From the NCBI GenBank assembly GCA_964517115.1, contig CAZFBE010000005.1:1-51305 (forward strand): DNA of 51,305 bases, in the 5' to 3' direction. The translations under genes and the position numbers were made by a program. The stretch's first letter is position 1. Each line of letters begins with the position of its first letter. Origin of the DNA: UBA6624 sp964517115 [NCBI: uncultured bacterium] (lineage in GTDB: Bacteria; UBP7; UBA6624). The notes under the pieces were generated by a model. The model made no database searches. It had not been told where the DNA came from and was given only the letters and a program-made list of their open reading frames with translations. Below are positions 38,901 through 46,303 of this stretch, one piece after another.

Positions 38901-39652
38901 TTTACAAGTTGTTTTCTATATGAAGCAAGTTTCTTTCTCTTGTCTACCTTTTCTTCATCTATATTTTTGGTTTTTGGCTCACTTACGAAAACCAATTCCC
39001 CTGGATAAGACTTTCCTTTTACGGTTCTATATTCAAAGCCTAAGGCTTTCAAGAATGTAGAAAGATGAAACTTTCTAAATTTCCCTAATCTAATCCAGAA
39101 TCTATTCTTTGCATCTAGATTAAACTCCATCCAGTTACCTCTTGACGGAACAAACTTTGCAACATTGTTTTCATTTTTCTGTCCTGGATTTTCTTTCTTA
39201 AAAAATATCCCAGGACTCCTTAAAAGTTGAAAAACACAAGTTTTTTCAATTCCATTAATAATAAAGGTAGCACTTGGTGTCATTTTTGGAATATTCCCAA
39301 TCCTTAACTCTTGAACTTTAAATTCCCCAGTTTCCTCCCTGTAGAGTTGCACAGGGATAGAAAGAGAAGTTGCATAAGTTTTTCCAAGTTTTCTACAAAC
39401 TTCTATTGGCTCATCAGGATCCTCCAACTGAAAAGAAGGCATTCCTTCTGGCAACGAAAGAGTCACCTTTTTATCGTCGAAAGTTACAGGAAAAACTTCC
39501 CTCATGACACGATCTATACCTTTCGTTGTAAAGTATTCGTAACTTTTTTTCTGATGATGAATTAAGTCATGCTCAATTGCATCAGTAAATTTTCTTTGAA
39601 CTGAAAAATCCTTTATTTCTTCAAAAGAACTTTTAGAAACCTTTTTTGACAT
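35909..39652 (-). CDS. rpoB: RNA polymerase subunit beta
   Basis: 1247 residues. It has the lobe and fork regions (FIINGIEKTCVFQLLRSPGIFF near 130-151; rifampicin pocket 485-511; YGRICPIETPEGANVGLI; active-site side GDKLAGRHGNKGVV; clamp end GGQRFGEMEVWALEAYGA). Together with beta' and alpha it forms the polymerase core. The last 57 residues or so (from about 1190) are a Glu/Asp/Ser-rich tail not present in E. coli. AGGGG eight or so bases before ATG supports the start. The 69-base rplL-rpoB gap holds a possible attenuator. Confidence 0.97.
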   Translation of the reverse strand: MSKKVSKSSFEEIKDFSVQRKFTDAIEHDLIHHQKKSYEYFTTKGIDRVMREVFPVTFDDKKVTLSLPEGMPSFQLEDPDEPIEVCRKLGKTYATSLSIPVQLYREETGEFKVQELRIGNIPKMTPSATFIINGIEKTCVFQLLRSPGIFFKKENPGQKNENNVAKFVPSRGNWMEFNLDAKNRFWIRLGKFRKFHLSTFLKALGFEYRTVKGKSYPGELVFVSEPKTKNIDEEKVDKRKKLASYRKQLVKVCEGWKARSSIKNADGEIIVKKGQSLTKEHVETIQYLPENDGKEAYVEAKVQSYPDVKIGKDDDSPWAFQKCFEDGLSSGLLSRDECIKEIYLNFRPNDQIPSSEAALDFIWKRFFEGEYYDLSEVGRYQINQTFQNDDIPLSHQRLTIQDVARGINFLIGKVREEEDSDDIDHLGIRRVRGVGEMISGELKKGLMGMVKMAREKSRTQDGETQTPQTLIVPKLVLRPIDRFFSTGELVQFLDQTNPFSELVHKRKLSAMGPGGLSRKRTGFEVRDVHKTHYGRICPIETPEGANVGLITSLSLWARIDEKGFIETPYIPVEKGTVNFPKKESDVRFFNALEEEDFYVASSCVFIDEKNEISGPSHKSRSKTSKFRVSARHRREPQWVDSKEVTHLDFSNDQLVGVSASLIPFLEHDDATRALMGANMLRQSCPLISPSPAKVFTGMESAAAMSSGYILRAKGPGKIKSVSPQDADGGSQITIEYDKAQVLDETGKESKQHVLSLRRYARSNQSTVIDQKPVVRAGQRVKKHEILTDGPGIKNGELALGQNLTVALMSLDGYNFEDSIVVSERIAKLGLLDSVQIEKFECVARRTRLGEEIITADIPNEDDSLLANLTKDGIVRVGTEVGQGQLLVGKLTPKPEKERTPEEKLIWKIMNQKGSDMRNTSLRMPTGEHGVVIRVDTLSKEDSGVELRPGVLQKVDVYVAIKRRLTVGDKLAGRHGNKGVVSTILPEEDMPYLSDGTPVDVILNPLGVPSRMNIGQLMELHLGWASKHSGKRAKVPVFNGCSMETIQDELERNGLRRDGKSIVYDGRTGARLENDVVVGVMSIMKLNHLAEAKVHARSIGPYSLITQQPLGGKARGGGQRFGEMEVWALEAYGASRALQEMLTIKSDDIEGRNLAYKKMTRGEAIDLSLKPESINNLDKEIRGLGLDLEFFQHGDQNEFSEEFSQDADESKDSEVDENSENVDSVEETKEGEEGNQEKVVSEENEQDE

Positions 39653-39670
39653 AGCAAACCCCTTATATAA

Positions 39671-39694
39671 AAATTATAAAAACGCAAAATGCGT
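39671..39694 (-). terminator. Possible rplL-rpoB attenuator
   Basis: On the minus strand ACGCA-TTT-TGCGT (39694 to 39682) forms a 5-bp hairpin, followed by the T-rich tract TTTTATAATTT. The position, between rplL and rpoB, is where E. coli has a partial terminator that lowers rpoBC relative to ribosomal proteins. The stem is short, so strength is doubtful. Confidence 0.4.
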
Positions 39695-39721
39695 AAAAAA
39701 TACAACTTGTATTAAAAATTG

Positions 39722-40090
39722 TTACTCGATCTCAACATCGGCGCCAGCTTCCGCTAATACTGACTTAATTTCTTCACCTTCTGATTCAGAAATTCCTTCC
39801 TTAAGGGAAACCGGAGCTTTATCAACAAGTTCTTTTGCTTCTTTCAAACCAAGACCCAAAGCACTTTTAACAGCTTTAATAACAGCTATCTTTTGCTGTC
39901 CAGCAGCTTTAAGAGTTACTTTGACGGTTGATGGCCCAGAATCTCCAGCATCATCCGATGCAGCCGGAGCAGCAGCCATTGCCACAGGAGAACCCTGAAC
40001 ATTAAATTTTTCTTTTAATGCTTCAACAAGTTCTACCAACTCGCTAACCTTCATTTTTTCAATACTTTCAATGAGTTTATCTTTGCTCAT
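39722..40090 (-). CDS. rplL: 50S ribosomal protein L7/L12
   Basis: 122 residues. An N-terminal dimerisation helix pair ([17 protein letters not shown]), an Ala-rich hinge ([15 protein letters not shown]) and the C-terminal factor-binding domain ([20 protein letters not shown]) are all of standard length. L12 dimers on L10 recruit EF-G, EF-Tu and IF-2. A strong Shine-Dalgarno, GAGGTGGTG (40105 to 40097), overlaps the rplJ stop, which fits the need for several copies of L12 per ribosome. Confidence 0.98.
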   Translation of the reverse strand: MSKDKLIESIEKMKVSELVELVEALKEKFNVQGSPVAMAAAPAASDDAGDSGPSTVKVTLKAAGQQKIAVIKAVKSALGLGLKEAKELVDKAPVSLKEGISESEGEEIKSVLAEAGADVEIE

Positions 40091-40103
40091 AATTTACACC
40101 ACC

Positions 40104-40652
40104 TCATTTAGATTTATTTTTAGCTATTTCATCTAGAGTCCAAACCAAATTAGAAAGAACACCGTCTAGAGTCCAAACCAGTCCTGAAACTGGGGAATCA
40201 AGACATCCAACCAATTGGGCATAGAGATCTTCAATGTTATTTATCTTTGCAAGACTTACAAAAGAGCTAGAGTCAACGACCCCACCCTCTAGCATTCCTG
40301 CTTTAAAATTAAACGAATCATCACCCTTCAACCTTTTAACCATCGTTTGTATAACGGGGAAAGGATTCTCTTCATTTACTACAACATGTGCAATAGGACC
40401 TTTTATAGTCTCCTTTAAATCCTTTTTTTCATCATCGTTTAAATCTAATTCATCTATAACTCTCCACATCAAGGTATTTTTGATAACAGAAAAATTCCCA
40501 CCTTGTTCTCGAATCTCCCTCCTGAAGAGAGTTTCATCCTGAACACTAATTGGAGAATTTGCAAAAATTCCAAAAAAGGTACTTTCCTTAACTGAAGAAG
40601 CTTTTTTAGAAACTTTGTCTTTTTTCTGATTTAAAATTTTTGTGCTAGCCAT
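40104..40652 (-). CDS. rplJ: 50S ribosomal protein L10 with duplicated L12-binding segment
   Basis: 182 residues. The N-terminal rRNA-binding domain carries the usual VIKNTLMWRV and GPIAHVV blocks. The C-terminal helix, which holds L12 dimers, contains two near-identical 11-residue units, SGLVWTLDGVL (156-166) and SNLVWTLDEIA (167-177), matched by a 16-base exact DNA repeat. Its start shares a base with the rplA stop. A leader-based autoregulatory site for L10-L12 may exist but cannot be identified here. Confidence 0.96.
   Translation of the reverse strand: MASTKILNQKKDKVSKKASSVKESTFFGIFANSPISVQDETLFRREIREQGGNFSVIKNTLMWRVIDELDLNDDEKKDLKETIKGPIAHVVVNEENPFPVIQTMVKRLKGDDSFNFKAGMLEGGVVDSSSFVSLAKINNIEDLYAQLVGCLDSPVSGLVWTLDGVLSNLVWTLDEIAKNKSK
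40132..40180 (-). repeat. 33-nt-spaced direct repeat in rplJ
   Basis: TCTAGAGTCCAAACCA (plus strand) occurs at 40132-40147 and 40165-40180, exactly 33 nt apart. It encodes the two LVWTLD units of L10's C-terminal helix. Confidence 0.9.
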
Positions 40653-41326
40653 TATATTTCAACCTTTACCCCAGGTCCCATTGTTAAACTAAGAGAAACT
40701 TTCTTCATATAAATACCCTTTACAGAAGAAGGTCTCATTGATTTAATGGTTTCATGAGCCATTTGTATATTTTCAAGCAATTGATTCTTTTTAAAAGATT
40801 TTTTTCCGACTTTCAAATGGACGTTTCCACCGTCGTCATTTCTAAAGCTCTGCTTTCCTTTTAAAAACTCACTAACAGTACCTTTAATGTCAGAAGATAC
40901 TGTTCCAGCTTTTGGGCTTGGCATCAAGCCTCTAGGGCCTAAAACTCTCCCCAGTGGAGCCAAGTCTCTCATCATAGAGGGATGTGCTAACAAAATGTCA
41001 AAATCTAATTTCCCAGATTTGATTTCATCTATCAAATCCTTTGCGCCAACTTTTTGTGCTCCAGCTTCCTTTGCCTCTTCCGCATTTTTGCCATCAGCAA
41101 CAACTGCAATATTAGGACTATCTCCTGTTCCATGTGGCAAAAGCATGGTGCCTCTAATTTGCTGATCTGCTTGTTTTGGATCTATGTCAAGTGAGATATG
41201 CAAATCAACAGATTCATCAAATTTTGCAGATTTTATTGAAGCAAGCAAATCCAAACCTGCATCGAGCGAAGCTGTCTTAAAGCCCGCTTTTTCTCTATTC
41301 TCTAAACTTCTTTTAGACCTTTTCAT
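40652..41326 (-). CDS. rplA: 50S ribosomal protein L1
   Basis: 224 residues. It binds 23S rRNA at the L1 stalk and, in many bacteria, represses its own rplKA message. The core motif LGPRGLMPSPKAGTVSSDI (in the second half) and the earlier LPHGTG..PNIAVVADG block are standard. The N-terminal tail is short. It follows rplK with a one-base overlap. Confidence 0.97.
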   Translation of the reverse strand: MKRSKRSLENREKAGFKTASLDAGLDLLASIKSAKFDESVDLHISLDIDPKQADQQIRGTMLLPHGTGDSPNIAVVADGKNAEEAKEAGAQKVGAKDLIDEIKSGKLDFDILLAHPSMMRDLAPLGRVLGPRGLMPSPKAGTVSSDIKGTVSEFLKGKQSFRNDDGGNVHLKVGKKSFKKNQLLENIQMAHETIKSMRPSSVKGIYMKKVSLSLTMGPGVKVEI

Positions 41327-41940
41327 TAATTTTCATCTCCAGAGCTTTCTTCACCTTCAGAGCTAGCAGTCTCTCCTTCAGAGGCTGCCTCCTCATCGCT
41401 AGGTCCAGCTTCAGCAGCAGCTTCAGCAGCAGCAGCAGCAGCCTCTTCCTCTTCCTTGGCTTTTGCAAACTCTTCACCTTGTTTTATTAGATCCTTAATC
41501 GCTTCGTCATCTTTGTCTCCAATCACAACACCCATTGATCGAGCTGTGCCTTTAACTATATTCATTGCAGCATCAACATCTCTTGTGTTCAACTCTTCGA
41601 GTTTCCTCTCTGCTATAGCCTTGACAGACTCCATAGTAATAGCGCCTACCTTGATTCTTAAAGCATCAGCAGATGCTTTATCCAAGCCAGCTGCTTCCTT
41701 TATCAATGCACTAACGGGAGGTTCAAGTGTTACAAAATCAAAACTAGCATCACGATAAGCAGTGATTATCACAGGAACAACCTCCCCTTTCCTATTGCTT
41801 GTAGCACTATTAAAGGATTGACAAAACTGCATTATATTCACACCCAAGCTCGAAAGAGTTGGACCAACAGGAGGTGCTGGATTTGCACTACCTCCAATAA
41901 TTTGCAATTTTGCCTTTCCTACAACTTTTTTTTGTGCCAT
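41326..41940 (-). CDS. rplK: 50S ribosomal protein L11 with an acidic C-terminal extension
   Basis: 204 residues; normal L11 is about 141. Residues 1-140 are a standard L11 (GGSANPAPPVGPTLSSLGVNIMQFC, then GTARSMGVVI at 131-140), binding the 23S GTPase-associated centre. From about 142 the protein continues with a helical Lys/Glu/Ala stretch, then poly-Ala/Glu (about 160-178) and an acidic Ser/Glu/Asp tail to the end. The Ala part is encoded by repeated GCT/GCA codons. The reading frame is intact and leads straight into rplA with a one-base overlap, so this is not a frameshift. Confidence 0.96.
   Translation of the reverse strand: MAQKKVVGKAKLQIIGGSANPAPPVGPTLSSLGVNIMQFCQSFNSATSNRKGEVVPVIITAYRDASFDFVTLEPPVSALIKEAAGLDKASADALRIKVGAITMESVKAIAERKLEELNTRDVDAAMNIVKGTARSMGVVIGDKDDEAIKDLIKQGEEFAKAKEEEEAAAAAAEAAAEAGPSDEEAASEGETASSEGEESSGDEN
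41412..41443 (-). repeat. Trinucleotide (CAG-type) low-complexity run in rplK
   Basis: Plus-strand CAG units, interrupted by TTC, encode alanine/glutamate of the L11 tail on the minus strand. Such a run can change length by replication slippage in steps of three bases without breaking the frame. Confidence 0.75.
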
Positions 41941-42548
41941 TATGCAGCCACCATCTTGTCGATATCGATTTCAACTCTTGTTTCTTTCCCGAATATAGGA
42001 ATAGTTACACCCGCCAATCTCTTGTCGAGATTTATATCTTGAACCCTTCCTGTATAGTCTTGAAAAGCGCCCTCTAGAATTCTGACCAAATCTCCTTCAG
42101 CAAATTCAACAGAATCGATAACCTGAGCCTCTCCTATTTGCTTTAATAAAATTTGAACTTCCTCTTCTGAGAGTGGTTGTGGATTGTCCCATCCGCCTAT
42201 TAAATTAATTACACCATAAATGTTATTTATGATATTTTTTATATTGCCTTTTGTTTCAAGATTGTGCTTCATCTGAATATAAACATATTTTGGATAAAGC
42301 CTCTTTATAACCACTTTGCCTCTTTCTTTTATCGAAGTAGCAGGAACTTCAACCCTGGTAACAACTTCTTCAAGTAGATTAGCTTCTTCAGGGTCGATTT
42401 TTTCATAATACTTATTCTTTTTAACCATTTCATCTTGATCTGGATCTAATGTTGTTGATTCAACGCCAGAAATACCTCTGTTTATGGACAGGCCAACTTG
42501 AATTTCATACCTATTTACGGTTTCCAATATGTACCAATCGCGACTCAT
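41940..42548 (-). CDS. nusG: Transcription termination/antitermination factor NusG
   Basis: 202 residues. The NGN domain starts MSRDWYILETVNRYE and shows LYPKYVYIQMK; the KOW domain near 148-180 reads GDLVRILEGAFQDYTGRVQDI. NusG binds polymerase beta', suppresses pausing and links to Rho or ribosomal S10. An Asp/Glu/Lys-rich insert (residues about 33-65) lies within the NGN domain, somewhat longer than in E. coli. Its ATG overlaps the secE stop (ATGA). Confidence 0.96.
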   Translation of the reverse strand: MSRDWYILETVNRYEIQVGLSINRGISGVESTTLDPDQDEMVKKNKYYEKIDPEEANLLEEVVTRVEVPATSIKERGKVVIKRLYPKYVYIQMKHNLETKGNIKNIINNIYGVINLIGGWDNPQPLSEEEVQILLKQIGEAQVIDSVEFAEGDLVRILEGAFQDYTGRVQDINLDKRLAGVTIPIFGKETRVEIDIDKMVAA

Positions 42549-42724
42549 AGCAGAATAGGAGCAAGAATTTTGCTTAAAATCAAATCAATAAGACCCAAAA
42601 ACAATGCAACAATAAGAATTACAAACAAGACACCCCTAGTTGCATTAAGAGTAATGCTTCTAGAAGGCCATGATATTCTTTTCATTTCAGCCTTAAAGTC
42701 ATTAATGTTTGATTGAAAATTCAT
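42545..42724 (-). CDS. secE: Preprotein translocase subunit SecE
   Basis: 59 residues, MNFQSNINDFK through LAPILL. The conserved amphipathic motif EMKRISWPSR comes before one membrane helix (about 30-54, GVLFVILIVALFLGLIDLIL). This is the short single-span SecE that clamps SecY in the translocon. The gene is between rpmG and nusG as in most bacteria, with the stop overlapping the nusG start. Confidence 0.96.
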   Translation of the reverse strand: MNFQSNINDFKAEMKRISWPSRSITLNATRGVLFVILIVALFLGLIDLILSKILAPILL

Positions 42725-42727
42725 TAA

Positions 42728-42898
42728 CTAACCCTTTACCTCCTTGTGTAAAGTATGTTTTTTTAAACGTGGAGAATATTTCATCAACTTCATTTTCTCG
42801 GGAGAATTTAATCTACTGCGAGAACTTCTGTAATTCCTATCACCACACTCTGTGCACTCTAAATAAAAATGCACCCTACGACCTTCTTTTTTTGCCAT
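42728..42898 (-). CDS. rpmG: 50S ribosomal protein L33
   Basis: 56 residues, MAKKEGRRVHFYLECTECG through LHKEVKG. The N-terminal pair C15/C18 is present, but the second CxxC pair of zinc-binding L33 is missing: the site reads KYSPRLKKHTLHKE, with Ser and Leu in place of Cys. It is thus a mixed form with one remaining pair. It sits between tuf and secE, only 3 bases before the secE ATG. Confidence 0.96.
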   Translation of the reverse strand: MAKKEGRRVHFYLECTECGDRNYRSSRSRLNSPEKMKLMKYSPRLKKHTLHKEVKG

Positions 42899-42936
42899 AA
42901 CTTATTAGATCTATCCTTTTTTAAATGTATAAAGAG

Positions 42937-44151
42937 CTACTTAAGAATCTCTGTAATAACACCAGTTCCTATAGTTTTTCCACCCTCTCTAATAGCAAAT
43001 CTTAAATTTTGCTCACATGCAACTGGGTATATCAAAGTAATTTTCGCTTCAACATTGTCACCAGGATTTGCAAACTCAACCACTGTTCCATTGTTTGGAT
43101 CAGCCAAAGATTCTACAGATCCGGTAATGTCTCCTGTTCTTACAAAGAACTGAGGCCTGTAATTAGATTTAAAAGGAGTATGTCTGCCTCCCTCTTCTTT
43201 CTTTAATATATAAACCTGAGCCTTGAACTCGGTAGCAGTTTTTATTGATTTGGGTTTTGCAATAACCATACCCCTTTCCAACTCATCCTTTTTTGTACCT
43301 CTTAAAAGAATACCTGCATTATCTCCAGCAATTGCATTTCCAAGGTTCTTGTTGAACATTTCAATACCTGTAGCAACAGTATCCTGATCTCTGCCCATTC
43401 CTAGACAAGAGACTGCATCACCTATGTTCAATGTACCTCTTTCAACCCTTCCAGTACAAACTGTTCCACGACCCTTGATTGAAAAAATATCTTCTATAGG
43501 CATGAGGAAATCTTTATCTTGATCTCTTTCAGGAAGTGGGAAATACTCATCAACAGCAGCCATAAGCTCTACTATCTTTTCTTCCCATTCTGGCTTACCT
43601 TCAACAGCGCCAAGAGCACTGCCGTAAATAATAGGAGCGTTGTCTCCATCATAACCATGATTATTCAACAAATCTCTAATTGTCATCTCTGTAAGCTCTA
43701 ACATTTCATCAGCATCATCACCTTCAGCTGCTCTAACTTTATCAACTTTGTTGACAAATACACATAAAGCAGGAACATTTACCTGTTTTGAAAGTAAAAC
43801 GTGCTCTGCTGTCTGAAGCATGGGACCATCATCCCCTGCAACAACAAGAATAGCTCCATCCATTTGAGCTGCACCAGTTATCATGTTCTTGATGTAGTCA
43901 GCGTGACCAGGACAGTCTATGTGTGCATAGTGCCTAGTTTCTGTTTCATACTCAATATGAGAAACATTGATAGTAACACCCCTTTCTCTTTCTTCTGGAG
44001 CTTTGTCAATATCCTCAAAAGCAGTTTGCTCAGCAAGCCCTTTTGCTGCTAAAACCTTGCTGATAGCTGCTGTAAGTGTAGTTTTGCCATGATCAACATG
44101 GCCAATTGTCCCAATATTCATATGGGGCTTATCTCTATTAAAATCTCCCAT
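42937..44151 (-). CDS. tuf: Elongation factor Tu
   Basis: 404 residues. G1 GHVDHGKTT near 18-26, switch [17 protein letters not shown]3 DCPGHAD and G4 NKVDKV are all intact, followed by domains II and III ending [14 protein letters not shown]. It delivers aminoacyl-tRNA to the ribosome. Small departures from typical sequences occur, for example [12 protein letters not shown] where most have ADGPMPQTREH. A perfect Shine-Dalgarno AGGAGG is placed about eight bases before ATG. It follows three tRNA genes, as in the E. coli tyrU-glyT-thrT-tufB order. Confidence 0.97.
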   Translation of the reverse strand: MGDFNRDKPHMNIGTIGHVDHGKTTLTAAISKVLAAKGLAEQTAFEDIDKAPEERERGVTINVSHIEYETETRHYAHIDCPGHADYIKNMITGAAQMDGAILVVAGDDGPMLQTAEHVLLSKQVNVPALCVFVNKVDKVRAAEGDDADEMLELTEMTIRDLLNNHGYDGDNAPIIYGSALGAVEGKPEWEEKIVELMAAVDEYFPLPERDQDKDFLMPIEDIFSIKGRGTVCTGRVERGTLNIGDAVSCLGMGRDQDTVATGIEMFNKNLGNAIAGDNAGILLRGTKKDELERGMVIAKPKSIKTATEFKAQVYILKKEEGGRHTPFKSNYRPQFFVRTGDITGSVESLADPNNGTVVEFANPGDNVEAKITLIYPVACEQNLRFAIREGGKTIGTGVITEILK

Positions 44152-44197
44152 TTCTAATTCCTCCTAAAAGTTAATTTTTGTTTTTCAATCTTTAAAA

Positions 44198-44269
<72 letters not shown>

Positions 44270-44271
44270 AA

Positions 44272-44345
44272 AGCGAGAGACGGGACTCGAACCCGCGACC
44301 CTCAGCTTGGAAGGCTGATGCTCTGCCAAACTGAGCTACTCTCGC
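44272..44345 (-). tRNA. tRNA-Gly(TCC)
   Basis: Acceptor GCGAGAG/CTCTCGC, discriminator T. Anticodon stem TCAGC/GCTGA holds CTTCCAA, anticodon TCC (GGA codons). T loop GGTTCGAGTCC. CCA is not encoded. It is separated from tRNA-Tyr by 11 nt. Confidence 0.95.
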
Positions 44346-44356
44346 ATTCCAAGCCA

Positions 44357-44439
44357 TGGAGGGAGAGGGATTCGAACCCCCGTACGCATACGCGAGCGAG
44401 TTTACAGCCCGCCTCCTTTGGCCACTCGGACATCCCTCC
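44357..44439 (-). tRNA. tRNA-Tyr(GTA)
   Basis: Class II tRNA of 83 nt with a long variable arm (TCGCGTATGCGTA). Acceptor GGAGGGA/TCCCTCC, discriminator A. Anticodon stem GCGGG/CTCGC holds CTGTAAA, anticodon GTA. It is first in the tRNA-tuf series. Confidence 0.95.
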
Positions 44440-44467
44440 CAAATAAAATCTATCTGTGTCATACAAA

Positions 44468-44480
44468 CTAGAGATTCTAG
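44468..44480. repeat. 13-nt dyad between rsmI and the tRNA cluster
   Basis: CTAGA-GAT-TCTAG is a 5-bp perfect dyad 16 bases after the rsmI-like stop. It may help separate or process the tRNA transcript, but it has no clear T-run on either strand. Confidence 0.35.
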
Positions 44481-44495
44481 CATCATTTTTAGTTT

Positions 44496-45170
44496 TTATA
44501 TGAATTTAATCAGGATTACCCACTCGCCTTTAACTTCACTTGGCAAGCTTCTCAAAATCTTTTGGGGAGAGCCATCAATCCTCTTTTCGTGAATTTTTGA
44601 AATTTCAGAAAAAAGTTGTAAATCTACATTAATAAACTTGTCAATCAAAAAAATAAAATCTTTTAATTTTGAAGGATTCACAAAAGCCAGATGAGTGCCT
44701 TTCATATTGGACATCCTGCTTAACCAAGAAAAGATCTTCTTTTCTCCTTTTGGTGGAAAACCCCAAATAAAACAAGGCAAGGTTGGCCACCTGCTCAAGG
44801 AAAGAGCCGAGGACACAGAAGAAGGCCCGGGTAAAGAAAAAATAGAAGCATTGTTTTCCAGAGCTGAATAAACAACTTGATATCCTGGATCTGCTATGTT
44901 TGGAGCACCGGCATCAGAAATCAGCCCAATCTTTTTTCCATCTAGAAAAAAACTTGCGAGCTTCTTTTTTGAAATACTTTTTTTATTTAGGCTCCACTTA
45001 AAAACCTTTGGAGAGGTTGAAATCCCCAATGAAGCATGTAAATTTCTATATTTTTTTAAACTTTCAACTAATAAAACATCACACTCTTCTATCGTTTTTT
45101 TAAGCCTTATAGAACAATCTTCTAAATTGCCTATTGGCGTTGATATTATCCAAAGCTCTGACCCCAACAT
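44496..45170 (-). CDS. rsmI: RsmI-like 16S rRNA 2'-O-methyltransferase, short form
   Basis: 224 residues; RsmI is usually about 280. The tetrapyrrole-methylase fold is clear: LWIISTPIGNLEDCSIRLKKTI at the start, LISDAGAPNIADPGYQVV (near 84-101) and SLPGPSSVSSALSLSRWP. RsmI methylates C1402 of 16S rRNA. Two departures: the usual CEDTR after the first helix pair reads VESLKKYRN, and the C-terminal HTH-like end is missing. It could be a divergent RsmI or a related methylase. It lies 7 nt after the lptF/G gene. Confidence 0.8.
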   Translation of the reverse strand: MLGSELWIISTPIGNLEDCSIRLKKTIEECDVLLVESLKKYRNLHASLGISTSPKVFKWSLNKKSISKKKLASFFLDGKKIGLISDAGAPNIADPGYQVVYSALENNASIFSLPGPSSVSSALSLSRWPTLPCFIWGFPPKGEKKIFSWLSRMSNMKGTHLAFVNPSKLKDFIFLIDKFINVDLQLFSEISKIHEKRIDGSPQKILRSLPSEVKGEWVILIKFI

Positions 45171-45177
45171 AATTCAA

Positions 45178-46302
45178 TCACCTTGGAAACAATGTTGGGT
45201 TTTCCCTCTTCATCAACATTATTACTGAAATAATTAAAAACAGAACGTTTGGAAACCATGCAGAAATAACTGCCGATAAACCCATCTTGCTCAAGGCTAT
45301 TCCAATCAGCATCACGATGTAGTAAAAGAAAATTATCAACATCGAAATACCTATACCCATCCCTGCACCTACAGGCTTTCTTTCAAATGAAGAGCCCATG
45401 GCTATTCCAAGTAGGGCAAAAATAATAGAAGCAAAAGGAACTGCAATTTTTAATTCTGTTTGAGTCGCCAGTTTGTCAGCCTTTAGGGAATCTCCCCTAG
45501 ACCTTATCGTTTCAACATACTTTTTAGCATTTAAATAAGTCATTTCCTGGACATCTTTGGTTCTGAGATTTTTTATATTCGTAGGGCTCTCTTCAAAAAA
45601 AATACGCAATTTATCTTGTTTGAGATTTGCAAAACGACCATCACCAAGATTGGAAATCGTTGTAACATTTAAAAGCTCCCAAACTCCATCTTCAGAAAGA
45701 TAAAACCCTTTTTCAGATAAAAAATACTCTGAAAACATTAACTGGTTTTTTTTGTCTTCATAACTAAATAAATGAAGGTTGTAAAGAACATTATTGTCTA
45801 AATTATCAGCAATCAAAGTCCATTTGACATTCCCGGACGGATAGTAAGATTCGAAATTTACATTATCTGACTCCATGTTTCCTTCTCTATAAATCTCCAC
45901 AACCAATTTTTCCATTTTCTCAACAGAAGGAGGTATGAGGAACTCGTTCAACGAAAGAGAAAGGCAAAAAGAAATGATTCCAACAAAGACAACACTTAAA
46001 GACATTCTCCTCAAACTTGAACCGGAAGCTAAAGCGGCTCTCAATTCACCACTTGAAGAAAGTTGGGAAAAAGTCAGAATCGATGCTAATAGGATTGTCA
46101 TCGGAATTGCAACAACAAGAGACTGAGGTATCCCCAATGACAAAAAATCAACCACTTTTGCTATTGGTGTATCCATGTCTACAATCATCTTTATTGCTGC
46201 TTTGAAAGATGCAGCGAATAATACAAAAAAAGTAAAAGTCATAAGGCCGTAAAGGAAAAGACCCCTTATTTGCCTCAGGATGAAAACATCAATTAGCTTC
46301 AA
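45178..46302 (-). CDS. LptF/LptG-family permease (YjgP/YjgQ)
   Basis: 374 residues. N-terminal membrane helices (LIDVFILRQIRGLFLYGLMTF, the family start pattern), then about 90-120, a periplasmic jellyroll-like domain (about 125-265) and three C-terminal helices. SMTILLASILTFSQLSSSGELRAAL gives the coupling-helix region that meets LptB. With LptB it lifts lipopolysaccharide out of the inner membrane. Only one such gene is here; a functional transporter normally needs an LptF and an LptG. It follows lptB by one base. Confidence 0.88.
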   Translation of the reverse strand: MKLIDVFILRQIRGLFLYGLMTFTFFVLFAASFKAAIKMIVDMDTPIAKVVDFLSLGIPQSLVVAIPMTILLASILTFSQLSSSGELRAALASGSSLRRMSLSVVFVGIISFCLSLSLNEFLIPPSVEKMEKLVVEIYREGNMESDNVNFESYYPSGNVKWTLIADNLDNNVLYNLHLFSYEDKKNQLMFSEYFLSEKGFYLSEDGVWELLNVTTISNLGDGRFANLKQDKLRIFFEESPTNIKNLRTKDVQEMTYLNAKKYVETIRSRGDSLKADKLATQTELKIAVPFASIIFALLGIAMGSSFERKPVGAGMGIGISMLIIFFYYIVMLIGIALSKMGLSAVISAWFPNVLFLIISVIMLMKRENPTLFPR

Positions 46303-46303
46303 T

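Noticed and set aside
41412-41443. CRISPR-like or minisatellite array
   Set aside because: It is a short trinucleotide run inside a coding sequence without spacers.
41326-41517. Frameshift at the end of rplK
   Set aside because: The extended frame has a consistent Ala/Glu composition, ends in a stop overlapping the rplA start, and leaves normal gene spacing.
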